The position numbers and the translations under genes are program-made. From Sphingobacterium zeae (GTDB lineage Bacteria; Bacteroidota; Bacteroidia; Sphingobacteriales; Sphingobacteriaceae): a stretch of 64,000 bases of DNA. Position 1 is the first letter of the stretch, and each line of letters begins with the position of its first letter. The notes under the pieces were generated by a model. It was not told the origin of the DNA, made no database searches, and saw only the letters and a list, made by a program, of their open reading frames with translations. The stretch lies in contig NZ_JAUTBA010000001.1 in assembly GCF_030818895.1 (NCBI RefSeq), forward strand, positions 4,960,001-5,024,000, given 5' to 3'. Below, one piece after another: positions 17,135-24,987 of this stretch.

Positions 17135-18580
17135 ATGGAACACACAAGAATAAAGGAACTATTGAATGCCACAGAATTTGGCAAAGAGGTCGTTGTTAAA
17201 GGTTGGGTTAGAACTTTCCGTAACAATCAGTTTATAGCAATCAATGACGGTTCGTCAATCAATAATATTCAAGCAGTTGTCGATTTTGAAAATACACCTG
17301 AGGATATCTTAAAACGTATCACCACTGGAGCAGCAGTTCGCGTAAAAGGTCAGTTGATAGCATCGCTGGGTAAAGGTCAAAAAGTTGAGGTTAAAGCTAC
17401 TGAGGTAAGCATTATTGGTGATTCTGACCCCGAAAAATATCCATTACAACCCAAAAAGCATAGCTTAGAATTTTTACGTGAAATTGCGCATTTACGTTTC
17501 CGTACCGGTACTTTCAATGCTGTATTTAAAGTGCGTAATGCTTTGGCATTTGCTGTACATAAGTTTTTTCAGGAAAACGATTTTGTCTACATGCACACAC
17601 CGATCATCACAGGTTCGGATGCGGAAGGTGCTGGAGAAATGTTTCAGGTTACAACCCTGGATTTAAAAAACCCGCCACGCAAAGAAAATGGAGATATTGA
17701 TTTCAAGGAAGACTTCTTTGGAAAATCGACGAACCTTACGGTATCGGGCCAATTGGAAGGTGAGCTTGGTGCCATGGCATTTGGAAACATCTATACGTTC
17801 GGTCCGACATTTAGAGCTGAAAACTCCAATACAACACGTCACTTAGCCGAATTTTGGATGATCGAACCCGAAATGGCTTTCTATGAATTAGAGGACAATA
17901 TGGACTTGGCCGAAGCTTTGCTGAAATATGTGATTAAATATGCATTGGAAACCTGCCCAGAAGAAATTGAGTTCTTAACCAATCGTTTGTTGGAGGAAGA
18001 GAAATCTAAGCCTGCTACAGAACGCTCAGAATTAAATCTTATTGAGAAATTAAACTTCGTATTAACAAACGATTTTGAACGCGTTACCTATACCGATGCT
18101 GTTGAAATATTAAAGCGTAGCAAACCAAACCAGAAGAAACAATTCAAATATTTAATTGATGATTGGGGTGCTGATTTACAATCGGAACACGAACGCTATT
18201 TGGTTGAAAAACACTTCAAGAAACCTGTTATCTTAACAGACTATCCACGCGAAATCAAGTCCTTCTATATGAAGCAAAATGAGCCGGATGCGCAAGGAAG
18301 AAACACCGTCCGTGCCATGGATATTCTTTTCCCAGGTATTGGTGAAATGGTCGGTGGTTCGCAGCGTGAAGAAAATCTTGATCGTTTACTTGATCGTATG
18401 GCTGAAGTCGGTATTCCCGCAGAAGAAATGGAGTGGTTCTTGGATACACGCCGTTTTGGATCGGTACCGCATTCTGGATTTGGCGTAGGTTTTGAACGCC
18501 TCGTTTTATTCACGACAGGAATGACCAATATCCGCGACGTCATTCCATTCCCACGTACGCCGAAAAACGCAGAATTTTAA
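17135..18580 (+). CDS. asnS: Asparaginyl-tRNA synthetase
   Basis: A 481-residue class IIb aminoacyl-tRNA synthetase charging tRNA-Asn. The OB-fold anticodon-binding domain covers about 15-105 ([19 protein letters not shown]). The catalytic core includes class II motif 2 ([21 protein letters not shown]) and motif 3 ([12 protein letters not shown]). The start at 17135 ([10 protein letters not shown]) is chosen over 17081 because the promoter box overlaps the longer version. The insert of about 60 residues between motifs 2 and 3 is normal for AsnRS. It is monocistronic with its own promoter and terminator. Confidence 0.96.
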   Translation: MEHTRIKELLNATEFGKEVVVKGWVRTFRNNQFIAINDGSSINNIQAVVDFENTPEDILKRITTGAAVRVKGQLIASLGKGQKVEVKATEVSIIGDSDPEKYPLQPKKHSLEFLREIAHLRFRTGTFNAVFKVRNALAFAVHKFFQENDFVYMHTPIITGSDAEGAGEMFQVTTLDLKNPPRKENGDIDFKEDFFGKSTNLTVSGQLEGELGAMAFGNIYTFGPTFRAENSNTTRHLAEFWMIEPEMAFYELEDNMDLAEALLKYVIKYALETCPEEIEFLTNRLLEEEKSKPATERSELNLIEKLNFVLTNDFERVTYTDAVEILKRSKPNQKKQFKYLIDDWGADLQSEHERYLVEKHFKKPVILTDYPREIKSFYMKQNEPDAQGRNTVRAMDILFPGIGEMVGGSQREENLDRLLDRMAEVGIPAEEMEWFLDTRRFGSVPHSGFGVGFERLVLFTTGMTNIRDVIPFPRTPKNAEF

Positions 18581-18583
18581 TAT

Positions 18584-18627
18584 AAAGAACAACAGCCAAA
18601 ACAAAATATTTTGGCTGTTGTTCTTTT
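18584..18627 (+). terminator. Terminator after asnS
   Basis: 18-bp perfect stem (18584-18601 with 18609-18626, 7-nt loop) immediately after the asnS stop codon. Confidence 0.85.
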
Positions 18628-18729
18628 AGATATAGCGTATCTGAATGCAGCTAATAACCATCGCTCTATCGACATCCTACAACAGGGACTAAGATTTAAC
18701 CTAATTCAGGTACTTAACAAAAATAGAAA

Positions 18730-19350
18730 ATGCTAATTAAGATATATAACGACAATCCCAACCCCAAGGCAATAGAACAGGTGGTTGATATTCTTCGACG
18801 TGGTGGTGTAATCATCTACCCTACCGACACCGTATATGGTATTGGCTGTGATATCACGCAACAAAAAGCCATAGAACGAGTATGTGAAATAAGAGGACTA
18901 AAGCCTGAAAAAGCAAATCTATCATTTATATGCTATGATTTAACAGATATTTCGCAATACACAAAATCCTTCGATACCTCCGTTTTCCGTGTATTAAAAA
19001 AAGCCTTACCTGGACCTTTTACTTTTATTTTTAATGCAACAACTAAAGTACCTAAGCTCCTAAGTTCCAAAAAGAAGACTGTGGGTATCCGTGTTCCAGA
19101 CAATAATATTGTTCGTGAAATTGTCAAACAATTAGGCAACCCTATTGTGACAGCCTCCATTCACGATGAAGATGAAATTATTGAATACTCTACTGATCCT
19201 GAATTAATTCACGAGAAATACGAAGATCTAGTTGATGCTGTTATAGATGGCGGTTATGGCGATAATGTCGCATCTACCGTGGTCGATGTTACCGAAGGAA
19301 CTTTTGATGTTATTCGTGAAGGAAAAGGTGATTTGGAGCAATTCCTATAA
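18730..19350 (+). CDS. YciO/Sua5-family protein (threonylcarbamoyl-AMP synthase-like)
   Basis: A 206-residue single YrdC domain. The signature is visible: GGVIIYPTDTVYGIGCDI (residues 26-43), KAIERVCEIRGLKPEK with the conserved KxR-type basic cluster, LPGPFTFIFNAT, and VGIRVPDNN. The family makes threonylcarbamoyl-AMP for the t6A37 tRNA modification or has a related nucleotide-binding role. The length equals E. coli YciO (206) and there is no C-terminal Sua5 domain, so it is nearer to YciO, whose activity is weak compared with TsaC. It lies between asnS and the DnaA-box region, transcribed toward the latter. Confidence 0.9.
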   Translation: MLIKIYNDNPNPKAIEQVVDILRRGGVIIYPTDTVYGIGCDITQQKAIERVCEIRGLKPEKANLSFICYDLTDISQYTKSFDTSVFRVLKKALPGPFTFIFNATTKVPKLLSSKKKTVGIRVPDNNIVREIVKQLGNPIVTASIHDEDEIIEYSTDPELIHEKYEDLVDAVIDGGYGDNVASTVVDVTEGTFDVIREGKGDLEQFL

Positions 19351-19462
19351 AAACCAACTTTCAATAGAAACTCCCCTTATTAACCTATTTGCAAAATTCC
19401 CGACAGCAGCATTGTTGGTAATTTGTTCATAAACTACTCCCACAAGCATACTTATCAACAAA

Positions 19463-19505
19463 ACAAGCTACTTATTAACATAAGGAATGTTAATAAGTAG
19501 CTTGT
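19463..19505. repeat. 19-bp perfect palindrome inside the DnaA-box region
   Basis: Arms at 19463-19481 and 19487-19505 are perfect inverse complements separated by 5 nt. Each arm contains a TTATTAACA element. No T-run follows, so it is not a typical terminator, although it lies about 110 nt after the YciO-like gene. Confidence 0.7.
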
Positions 19506-19599
19506 CAACATAGAGGTATTAACATAAAATGTGCATAACTAGTCATTTATCAACACACAATTGTTAATAAAACAACCCGAAAGAATTCGAAATAGTAAC

Positions 19600-19674
19600 A
19601 AAATGTGTAAAACTAGGGGTTATACACATAAAAATGTGTAAAACTAGGGGTTATACACATAAAAATGTGTATAA
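19600..19674. repeat. 31-bp tandem repeat, two copies plus part of a third
   Basis: Units at 19600-19630 and 19631-19661 are identical, and a partial third starts at 19662. Each full unit contains TGTGTAAAA and TTATACACA in inverted orientation around CTAGGGG, resembling iterons. Confidence 0.85.
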
Positions 19675-19747
19675 GATAACATTCATCGACAAATTCGTTA
19701 AATATCGTGTTTATAAATAAACTATATTAACAGATCTCTGTGGAAAG

Positions 19748-20181
19748 TTAAGATCGATACTCCACCCGCCTTTTTATCGCTATGTTGAAAAGTTCAAATC
19801 CGCGCTTCGTTTCTGTCAGTAGTTTTCCCAGAAAAGGAACCAACAATCCAGAAAATAATTCGCCTTGGACAAATCTAACTTGTGAAGCTCCCACTTGTTC
19901 TAACCTAAAATAATGCTCGCCATCAAAAATACCTGGAAAGAATAAATCTCCTTTCCAGCGCAGTTCGCTATGCTGTTAATAGACAGGAATTTTGGATTCA
20001 TTTTGATCTTGAATCCGTTTGGTTGTTGTAAAAGCACTTTGCAGCGTTCTCCGACTACCGGTTGCTTTTCAAACTGTTTGATTGTTGGGCTCCACTGGGA
20101 ATAAGCCTTAAATTCACTTAATACCTGCCAAACCTCTTCTATTGTTGCATCAATGAGAATACTCGTTTCAATCTTTTTCAT
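19748..20181 (-). pseudogene. SRPBCC-family gene disrupted by a single-nucleotide frameshift
   Basis: From the ATG at 20181 the frame encodes a START/SRPBCC-type N-terminus: ETSILIDATIEEVWQVLSEF, then SQWSPTIKQF and later KMNPKFLSIN. Near 19967-19973 the homologous frame is lost and the protein would end at a TAG near 19900. A second frame starting at 19966 continues the fold exactly as expected (ELRWKGDLFFPGIFDGEH, then RFVQGELFSGLLVPFLG) to a TAA at 19748-19750. One missing nucleotide explains this. Such proteins bind hydrophobic ligands. The Crp/Fnr gene lies upstream on the same strand. It may be a real pseudogene or a sequencing error. Confidence 0.85.
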
Positions 20182-20436
20182 TTTGTTCTTTTTATCGCTG
20201 AAACCGCAAAATAGCTCAAGCTTCTTCACCTGTCTGTAAATAACGATAAAGCGTATGTGACGCTATTCGAGTTTCGTCTTAATATCAATTATTACAGCTG
20301 CAAACAAACTATCCCAAGCTTATTATGAGCCGTATAAATACACAAAATTTTGCTTACGTGTTTCATTAAGCAAGCTGTTCGTTAACAGCTACAAGACAAA
20401 ACTAGAAAAAGACAGGCAGCTCGCTCTTGACTTTTA

Positions 20437-21000
20437 TCAAGAACTTATTTTCGTTCGAATACGACTCAAGGTTTCTGGGCTCATACCCAACACGGAGGCG
20501 ATATATTGAAGAGGAACTTGATGGAATAATGATTTATGCTGTTCAAAGTATTGGACATATCTTTCTTCCGCTGTTAGACAAATAAAATCCGAGATTCGCT
20601 GCTCCATGTTACAAAAGCATTTTGCTAAAAAAGCCTTCTCAAATTTATTCCATTCCACAATTTCGGATTCCATTCGCTGGTAATCGGACTTTGACAAACG
20701 GTATACCGTACAATCGCTAATACATTGGAAATTCCATATGGAAGCCCTGTCAAAGATGAAAGAAGCAAGATCTGTCACAAAATGATTTCTTGTACCTATC
20801 CATTGTGTAAACTCTCCTTTTTTTGACCAAGCATACTGACGGATCAATCCGGATTCTATCACAAACAGATTGGAAGAATAATCCCCTGCCTTGATAAGAT
20901 ATTCGCCTCGTTTTAATTCAATACGCTCGAAGTTTGAGAAAAGTTTTAAGGCACTAGCCTCAGAAATAGGAAAAAAATCTTGAAAGAGTTGATCTAACAT
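20437..21000 (-). CDS. Crp/Fnr-family transcriptional regulator
   Basis: A 187-residue regulator with an N-terminal cyclic-nucleotide-binding-type beta-barrel (about 15-110: GEYLIKAGDYSSNLFVIESGLIRQY) and a short C-terminal winged helix with the recognition segment YIASVLGMSPETLSRIRTKI. No iron-sulfur cysteine cluster is seen, so it is not Fnr-like in oxygen sensing. Many Bacteroidota members of this kind control a nearby small gene, and the frameshifted SRPBCC gene lies 256 nt downstream. It starts 12 nt after the dciA stop and could be co-transcribed with the recF operon. Confidence 0.85.
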   Translation of the reverse strand: MLDQLFQDFFPISEASALKLFSNFERIELKRGEYLIKAGDYSSNLFVIESGLIRQYAWSKKGEFTQWIGTRNHFVTDLASFIFDRASIWNFQCISDCTVYRLSKSDYQRMESEIVEWNKFEKAFLAKCFCNMEQRISDFICLTAEERYVQYFEQHKSLFHQVPLQYIASVLGMSPETLSRIRTKISS

Positions 21001-21011
21001 GAAGGGAGGTT

Positions 21012-21338
21012 TTATAAAATCACGACTTCTTCAATAATCACGTGACCTACATATTCATTTACCGTTCCTAGAATTTGTCTTCGCATAAGCGCCAATTCAT
21101 TCTTAATTACAGCGGACTCTACACGTACGAACAGTTTTTTATCACGAACATATAGCTGCTGTGTGCGATTAGCGATAGCTTTACCGATCAATTGAGGCCA
21201 AACGGAAGCTATCGATGTTTCGTCAAATTTCCTGCGCAGTTTATAAGCCTCAAGAAGACGTTCAACTCCCTCCTTTATCGTTATATCATCGCTTGACCGA
21301 ATAAATTCCAGGCTTTTCTTAGCTTGCTTCTTATACAT
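21012..21338 (-). CDS. DciA-like DUF721 protein
   Basis: A 108-residue DUF721 protein. The domain signature runs through about 30-105: VWPQLIGKAIANRTQQLYVRD, then KLFVRVESAVIKNELALMR. In many bacteria DUF721 proteins (DciA) help load the replicative helicase DnaB, replacing DnaC or DnaI. The gene overlaps the 3' end of recF by 8 nt, so it is translated with it. The recF-dciA pairing, close to a DnaA-box cluster, suits a role in replication. The assignment to DciA rather than another DUF721 role rests on family and context. Confidence 0.85.
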   Translation of the reverse strand: MYKKQAKKSLEFIRSSDDITIKEGVERLLEAYKLRRKFDETSIASVWPQLIGKAIANRTQQLYVRDKKLFVRVESAVIKNELALMRRQILGTVNEYVGHVIIEEVVIL

Positions 21339-22434
21339 TGACTTGTCCTCCTACAATATCAAATATACGAACAGGACGGTTGATTTCATCAAATATTCGC
21401 TCAATTCTTTTTGAATCTGTATCGGTTAGGAAAATCTGTCCAAAATCATCTTCAGAAACCATTTGCATCAATTTGTGTGTTCTACGATCATCTAGTTTAT
21501 CGAAGATATCATCCAGAAGAAGCAGAGGTTTAAAGCCCTTTTTATGTTGCAAATAAGAATACTGAGCAAGTTTTAGCGCAATTAGGAAAGATTTCTGTTG
21601 CCCTTGAGAACCAAATTTTTTCAAAGGCATTCCACCGTGAATTGTAAATATCAGATCATCTTTATGTATACCCTGCGTGGTACGTTCTAACATACGGTCA
21701 CGCTCCAAGTTCTTTTCCAAAATATGTAAAAAAGAATCAATCATTAAAGGCGATTCATAATGTAATTGTACGGACTCCGCGTCATCAGTGAGGAACTGAT
21801 AGTGTCGGTCAAACTCCGGCTGAAACTCCTCCATAAAAGACCTTCTTTTTTGAAAAATAATATTTCCAACTTCTTCAAGTTGAAAATTAAGAATTTCAAT
21901 TAGACCAAGATCAAGTACACTGGTTTGACGCGCTTGTTTAAGAAGGCTGTTACGCTGGGCTAAAAACTTATTATAAATAATCAGGGTATCTAAATATTTA
22001 TTATCTGTCTGGGAAATCACATTATCCACAAACTTTCTACGCTCTTCACTCCCATCTGTGACGATGATGCTATCGTTTGGAGAAATCATAACCAAAGGAA
22101 ACAAACCGATATGATCAGCCAATCTAGGATAATCTTTCTTGTTTTTTTTAAACTGCTTCTTTTGATTTTTTTTTAGGCTACAAGATATAAAATCACTGGT
22201 TGATTCCTTATCAAACTCTCCCTGTACCATAAACCAGTCGTTACCTGACTTGATGTGCTGTGAATCGATCGGATTGAAATAACTTTTACAAAGGGATAAA
22301 TAATGAATCGCATCTAAAAGGTTAGTTTTTCCAACCCCATTATCACCTGTAAATGCATTTACCTCAGGAAGAAATTCCAAAGATGATTCCGCGTAATTTT
22401 TGAAATTTAGAACAGAAAGTTGCTTGAGCCACAT
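21331..22434 (-). CDS. recF: DNA replication and repair protein RecF
   Basis: A 367-residue SMC-like ATPase that helps load RecA at single-strand gaps. Walker A is GDNGVGKTN (about 30-38), preceded by LSVLNFKNYAESSLEF typical of RecF. The ABC-type signature is FGSQGQQKSFLIALKLAQ near 275, and Walker B is PLLLLDDIFDKLD near 305. Length is standard. The start ATG at 22434 is preceded by TATCTTTG only 4 nt away. Downstream it overlaps dciA. dnaA and dnaN, its common neighbours, are not here. Confidence 0.96.
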   Translation of the reverse strand: MWLKQLSVLNFKNYAESSLEFLPEVNAFTGDNGVGKTNLLDAIHYLSLCKSYFNPIDSQHIKSGNDWFMVQGEFDKESTSDFISCSLKKNQKKQFKKNKKDYPRLADHIGLFPLVMISPNDSIIVTDGSEERRKFVDNVISQTDNKYLDTLIIYNKFLAQRNSLLKQARQTSVLDLGLIEILNFQLEEVGNIIFQKRRSFMEEFQPEFDRHYQFLTDDAESVQLHYESPLMIDSFLHILEKNLERDRMLERTTQGIHKDDLIFTIHGGMPLKKFGSQGQQKSFLIALKLAQYSYLQHKKGFKPLLLLDDIFDKLDDRRTHKLMQMVSEDDFGQIFLTDTDSKRIERIFDEINRPVRIFDIVGGQVNV

Positions 22435-22438
22435 GGCA

Positions 22439-22446
22439 CAAAGATA
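22439..22446 (-). promoter_or_regulatory. -7 box directly before recF
   Basis: TATCTTTG on the minus strand ends 4 nt before the recF ATG, implying a leaderless or nearly leaderless transcript. Confidence 0.55.
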
Positions 22447-22467
22447 CGCTATTTGGATTGCTAAAAA

Positions 22468-22788
22468 TTATTTAATTTCCTCAAAATCGACAAACTCACC
22501 AGCCGTTTCTGTCCCTTTACGTTCGACACCTTCTTTTGGCGGAATGTAATCTACATGCACCTTACCTTCGGGCTGCGACTTTTTAGCTTGCTCTTGTCGT
22601 TGGCCGTTAAATTCATAATAAAATGTTCCGCCTTGCCCTTGGCTATTATATGCTCCACCCTGTTGCTGCGCTTTTTTCATTAACTTCTCAGCTGCTTTGC
22701 GCATGGCGAAAGGTAAAAATAATCTAAATAAGAATCTTACTACAAAGTAAACAGCGAATGCAATAAGTATAAATTTTAAAAATGCCAT
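22468..22788 (-). CDS. DUF4834 membrane-anchored protein
   Basis: A 106-residue protein with an N-terminal membrane helix (about 4-26, FLKFILIAFAVYFVVRFLFRLF), a basic linker, a Gln/Gly-rich stretch around 45-65 and a charged C-terminal tail ending FVDFEEIK. This matches DUF4834, a Bacteroidota family of unknown function. A TAAATTTG box at 22807-22814 lies 18 nt before the ATG. recF begins 34 nt downstream behind its own box, so the genes may be transcribed separately or together. Confidence 0.8.
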   Translation of the reverse strand: MAFLKFILIAFAVYFVVRFLFRLFLPFAMRKAAEKLMKKAQQQGGAYNSQGQGGTFYYEFNGQRQEQAKKSQPEGKVHVDYIPPKEGVERKGTETAGEFVDFEEIK

Positions 22789-22873
22789 AGTTCGTTGTTA
22801 TTTTATCAAATTTAACCAATAACTCGGAAAAATGATGTCTTTAAAATGTCAGATAAGAATTTATTAACACATT

Positions 22874-23368
22874 TTAAGACTTTCCTAATTTCTCTTTCGT
22901 TTCCCTAATAATCCGGTAGAGCTCTTCTTGACGTTGTGTACCCAAAACATAAGTAAGGCCATTTTTATCTGTCAGAAAGACAGCATTTTTGCCACCTGCA
23001 AAGAATTTAATTTTACCTTTTGTATGCAGATTGTAAACTGGGTTATTAAAAAAGAAAGTGCTATATGGAGCCTTTTCTATCTTTGTGATAGAAGCAAGGT
23101 CTATTTTGACCACTCGGGTAGACCAAAGCCCGCTAATAAGAATATGATCTTCAAAGACCTCCGTCCGGAATAATACCATATACATCATTACGATAGATGT
23201 GATGATAATACCTACCCCGACAATAAAAAACAATTGACTGGAGATCAAATGATCCAAATTCAGATAAAATGCAGTAAAGCAAAAAAGTACAAGCACCAAA
23301 CGCACGCTTATCCAAACACGGTCACGACCTAAATATTGATTTTCCGAATAGAGTACACCTTCTTTCAT
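22874..23368 (-). CDS. Membrane protein with PH-like domain
   Basis: A 164-residue protein with two membrane helices (about 23-40 and 45-66) followed by a C-terminal segment (about 70-160) that looks like a bacterial PH domain: RTEVFEDHILISGLWSTRVVKIDLASI, a short insert, then FLTDKNGLTYVLGTQRQEEL. The topology places the PH-like part in the cytoplasm. Function unknown; some such proteins act as envelope scaffolds. It lies upstream of the DUF4834 gene with 85 nt between. The stretch 23369-23556 shows no further gene. Confidence 0.65.
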   Translation of the reverse strand: MKEGVLYSENQYLGRDRVWISVRLVLVLFCFTAFYLNLDHLISSQLFFIVGVGIIITSIVMMYMVLFRTEVFEDHILISGLWSTRVVKIDLASITKIEKAPYSTFFFNNPVYNLHTKGKIKFFAGGKNAVFLTDKNGLTYVLGTQRQEELYRIIRETKEKLGKS

Positions 23369-23556
23369 TTATTTAAGATTTAGCTGTCAATTGGGAGACT
23401 CAATACCATTGCTTGGTTATATTTCAACCTATCAATAGCATCGCTTCGCTTCTATGGTTTTCACAATCCACACTATACTGTATTAGCTTCATAGAAACAC
23501 ATTGTACGCTCTCCAAAAACAGAGTTTTTTGTCTTAATCAGCGGCAGCATTTTTCG

Positions 23557-24888
23557 CTAATCAGTTCTGCAAACTAAAGTAAGCACTTTTTTTGTATTGG
23601 AGGTAATTTTATAACGATTGTCTATCCGATAATTTGCTACCCAAAGAATATCTCCGTTTCCATTCACCACGATCGGAATATTTTCTTTTTCAAATAAGCT
23701 GATCTTCTTATTGATAAAAAAGTCGCTCAGCTTCTTACGGCCTTCCATACCTAAAGGATAAAAGCTATCGCCAACTTTCCACGATCGAATCGTGAGCGGA
23801 AAGACCAATAAGTCATACTCAAGCTTCGCAACCTCTGTGGCTTGGATAATAGTTACATCTGCAGAAACCTCAGCATGAAAGTAATACTGTTTCCACTCCA
23901 CGGTCGAAGTTTCGGAGGTAATCAAACCCTCGTCAGCAGAAATAAATTCCTTCTCTCGAATAAAAAGTTCATTTCTGTCCAAGAGCATATGGTAGCAATC
24001 AGATTGAAAAATACGCCCCGATTCTCTTGTCCATGCCTGTTGGAGATCACTTAATATCCCCTTTGAGAAATTAAAGGGCGAAAATAGCTCATAGAGCAGT
24101 GGTAGATTATCAAGATAGGGTTCTAAATCTTGTTTCCGAACCTCCCACCCTTCGCCAATAGGATAAAAAATCTTTTTCCGAATAGGCTCTACAAATTGCT
24201 GCAGCAGTTGATAAGACTCTTTAAAATGGTGGATATTCTGCTCGAAGACCATCTCGAAATCTGGCTGAAGCTTTTGAAAATGCGGTATAATATCAATCCG
24301 TATTTTATTTCGGGCATATTTTGTTGAGAAATTGGATTGATCATCTCGATAGGAAATACCGTACATATTAACAAAATGTTCAATTTCGCTGGCTTTTAGG
24401 AAAAGTAAGGGTCGAATGATGCGCTCCCGGACAGGGAGAATACCCTGAAGTCCCTGAAGACCAGTTCCGCGACAGAGGTTTAATAGAACCGTTTCGATAT
24501 GATCATTCAGATGATGAGCAACTGCAATTCGATCGAAGCCCATTTCATGTCGCAATTTCTCAAACCAGGCATAACGAAGTTCACGGGCAGCCATTTGAAT
24601 CGAAATCTGTCGCTCCTTCGCGTAAGCTTTTGTATCAAAGTGCCTCACGTATATTGGAACATTATTTTCCATTGCAAACTTTCTAACCAATACTTCGTCC
24701 TCATCAGAATCCGTGCCCCTCAATTTAAAATTACAATGTGCAATCGCAAGGGTATAACCCGCTTTTACAAATAAATGTGCCATGAGCATTGAATCCTTTC
24801 CTCCACTCACTGTAAGCAATACCTTATGATGGAGCATCAATAAATGCTCCTTTTCAATATAGCCCTTTAGTCTTTCCAGCACATTCAT
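23557..24888 (-). CDS. tilS: tRNA(Ile)-lysidine synthetase
   Basis: A 443-residue enzyme that converts cytidine-34 of the CAU-anticodon tRNA-Ile to lysidine using ATP, so that the tRNA reads AUA. The PP-loop SGGKDSMLMAHLF (about 28-40) is followed by HCNFKLRGTDSDEDE and AHHLNDHIETVLLNLCRGTGLQGL, both characteristic of TilS. The TilS C-terminal domains are present (KLSDFFINKKIS near 400). The ATG at 24888 follows a TAACTTTG box by 4 nt. It is divergent from the lptA-like gene with 99 bp between. Confidence 0.95.
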   Translation of the reverse strand: MNVLERLKGYIEKEHLLMLHHKVLLTVSGGKDSMLMAHLFVKAGYTLAIAHCNFKLRGTDSDEDEVLVRKFAMENNVPIYVRHFDTKAYAKERQISIQMAARELRYAWFEKLRHEMGFDRIAVAHHLNDHIETVLLNLCRGTGLQGLQGILPVRERIIRPLLFLKASEIEHFVNMYGISYRDDQSNFSTKYARNKIRIDIIPHFQKLQPDFEMVFEQNIHHFKESYQLLQQFVEPIRKKIFYPIGEGWEVRKQDLEPYLDNLPLLYELFSPFNFSKGILSDLQQAWTRESGRIFQSDCYHMLLDRNELFIREKEFISADEGLITSETSTVEWKQYYFHAEVSADVTIIQATEVAKLEYDLLVFPLTIRSWKVGDSFYPLGMEGRKKLSDFFINKKISLFEKENIPIVVNGNGDILWVANYRIDNRYKITSNTKKVLTLVCRTD

Positions 24889-24892
24889 AGCA

Positions 24893-24900
24893 CAAAGTTA
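24893..24900 (-). promoter_or_regulatory. -7 box directly before tilS
   Basis: TAACTTTG on the minus strand ends 4 nt before the tilS ATG. Confidence 0.5.
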
Positions 24901-24974
24901 AGGTATATTTTATGTCGAAGATAAATTCAAGTCTTAAAATTTGTAAAATCCAGTAAAGTAGCAATTAAAATCCA

Positions 24975-24982
24975 TATTTTTG
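24975..24982 (+). promoter_or_regulatory. -7 box directly before the lptA-like gene
   Basis: TATTTTTG ends 5 nt before the GTG start at 24988. With the tilS box, both genes of this divergent pair start almost at their promoters. Confidence 0.5.
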
Positions 24983-24987
24983 CCCAT

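Larger units (their letters stand above)
19452..19740. other. DnaA-box cluster, candidate replication origin or DnaA-binding locus
   Basis: The non-coding DNA between 19351 and 19747 contains perfect DnaA boxes (TTATNCACA) at 19620-19628 and 19651-19659 on the plus strand and at 19530-19538 and 19666-19674 on the minus strand. There are also one-mismatch or related boxes (TTATCAACA, TTATTAACA, TTTTACACA) at 19452-19460, 19472-19480, 19489-19497, 19547-19555, 19562-19570, 19604-19612 and 19635-19643. An AT-rich segment follows at 19690-19735. dciA and recF lie 1.3-2.7 kb away. An oriC or a DnaA-titrating site fits. dnaA itself is not in the window, and flanking genes point toward rather than away from the cluster, so origin function is unproven. 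Confidence 0.5.

Noticed and set aside
19600-19674. Short tandem repeat considered as a CRISPR array
   Set aside because: The 31-bp units are directly adjacent with no spacers, there are fewer than three copies, and no cas genes are present; the DnaA-box content explains it better.
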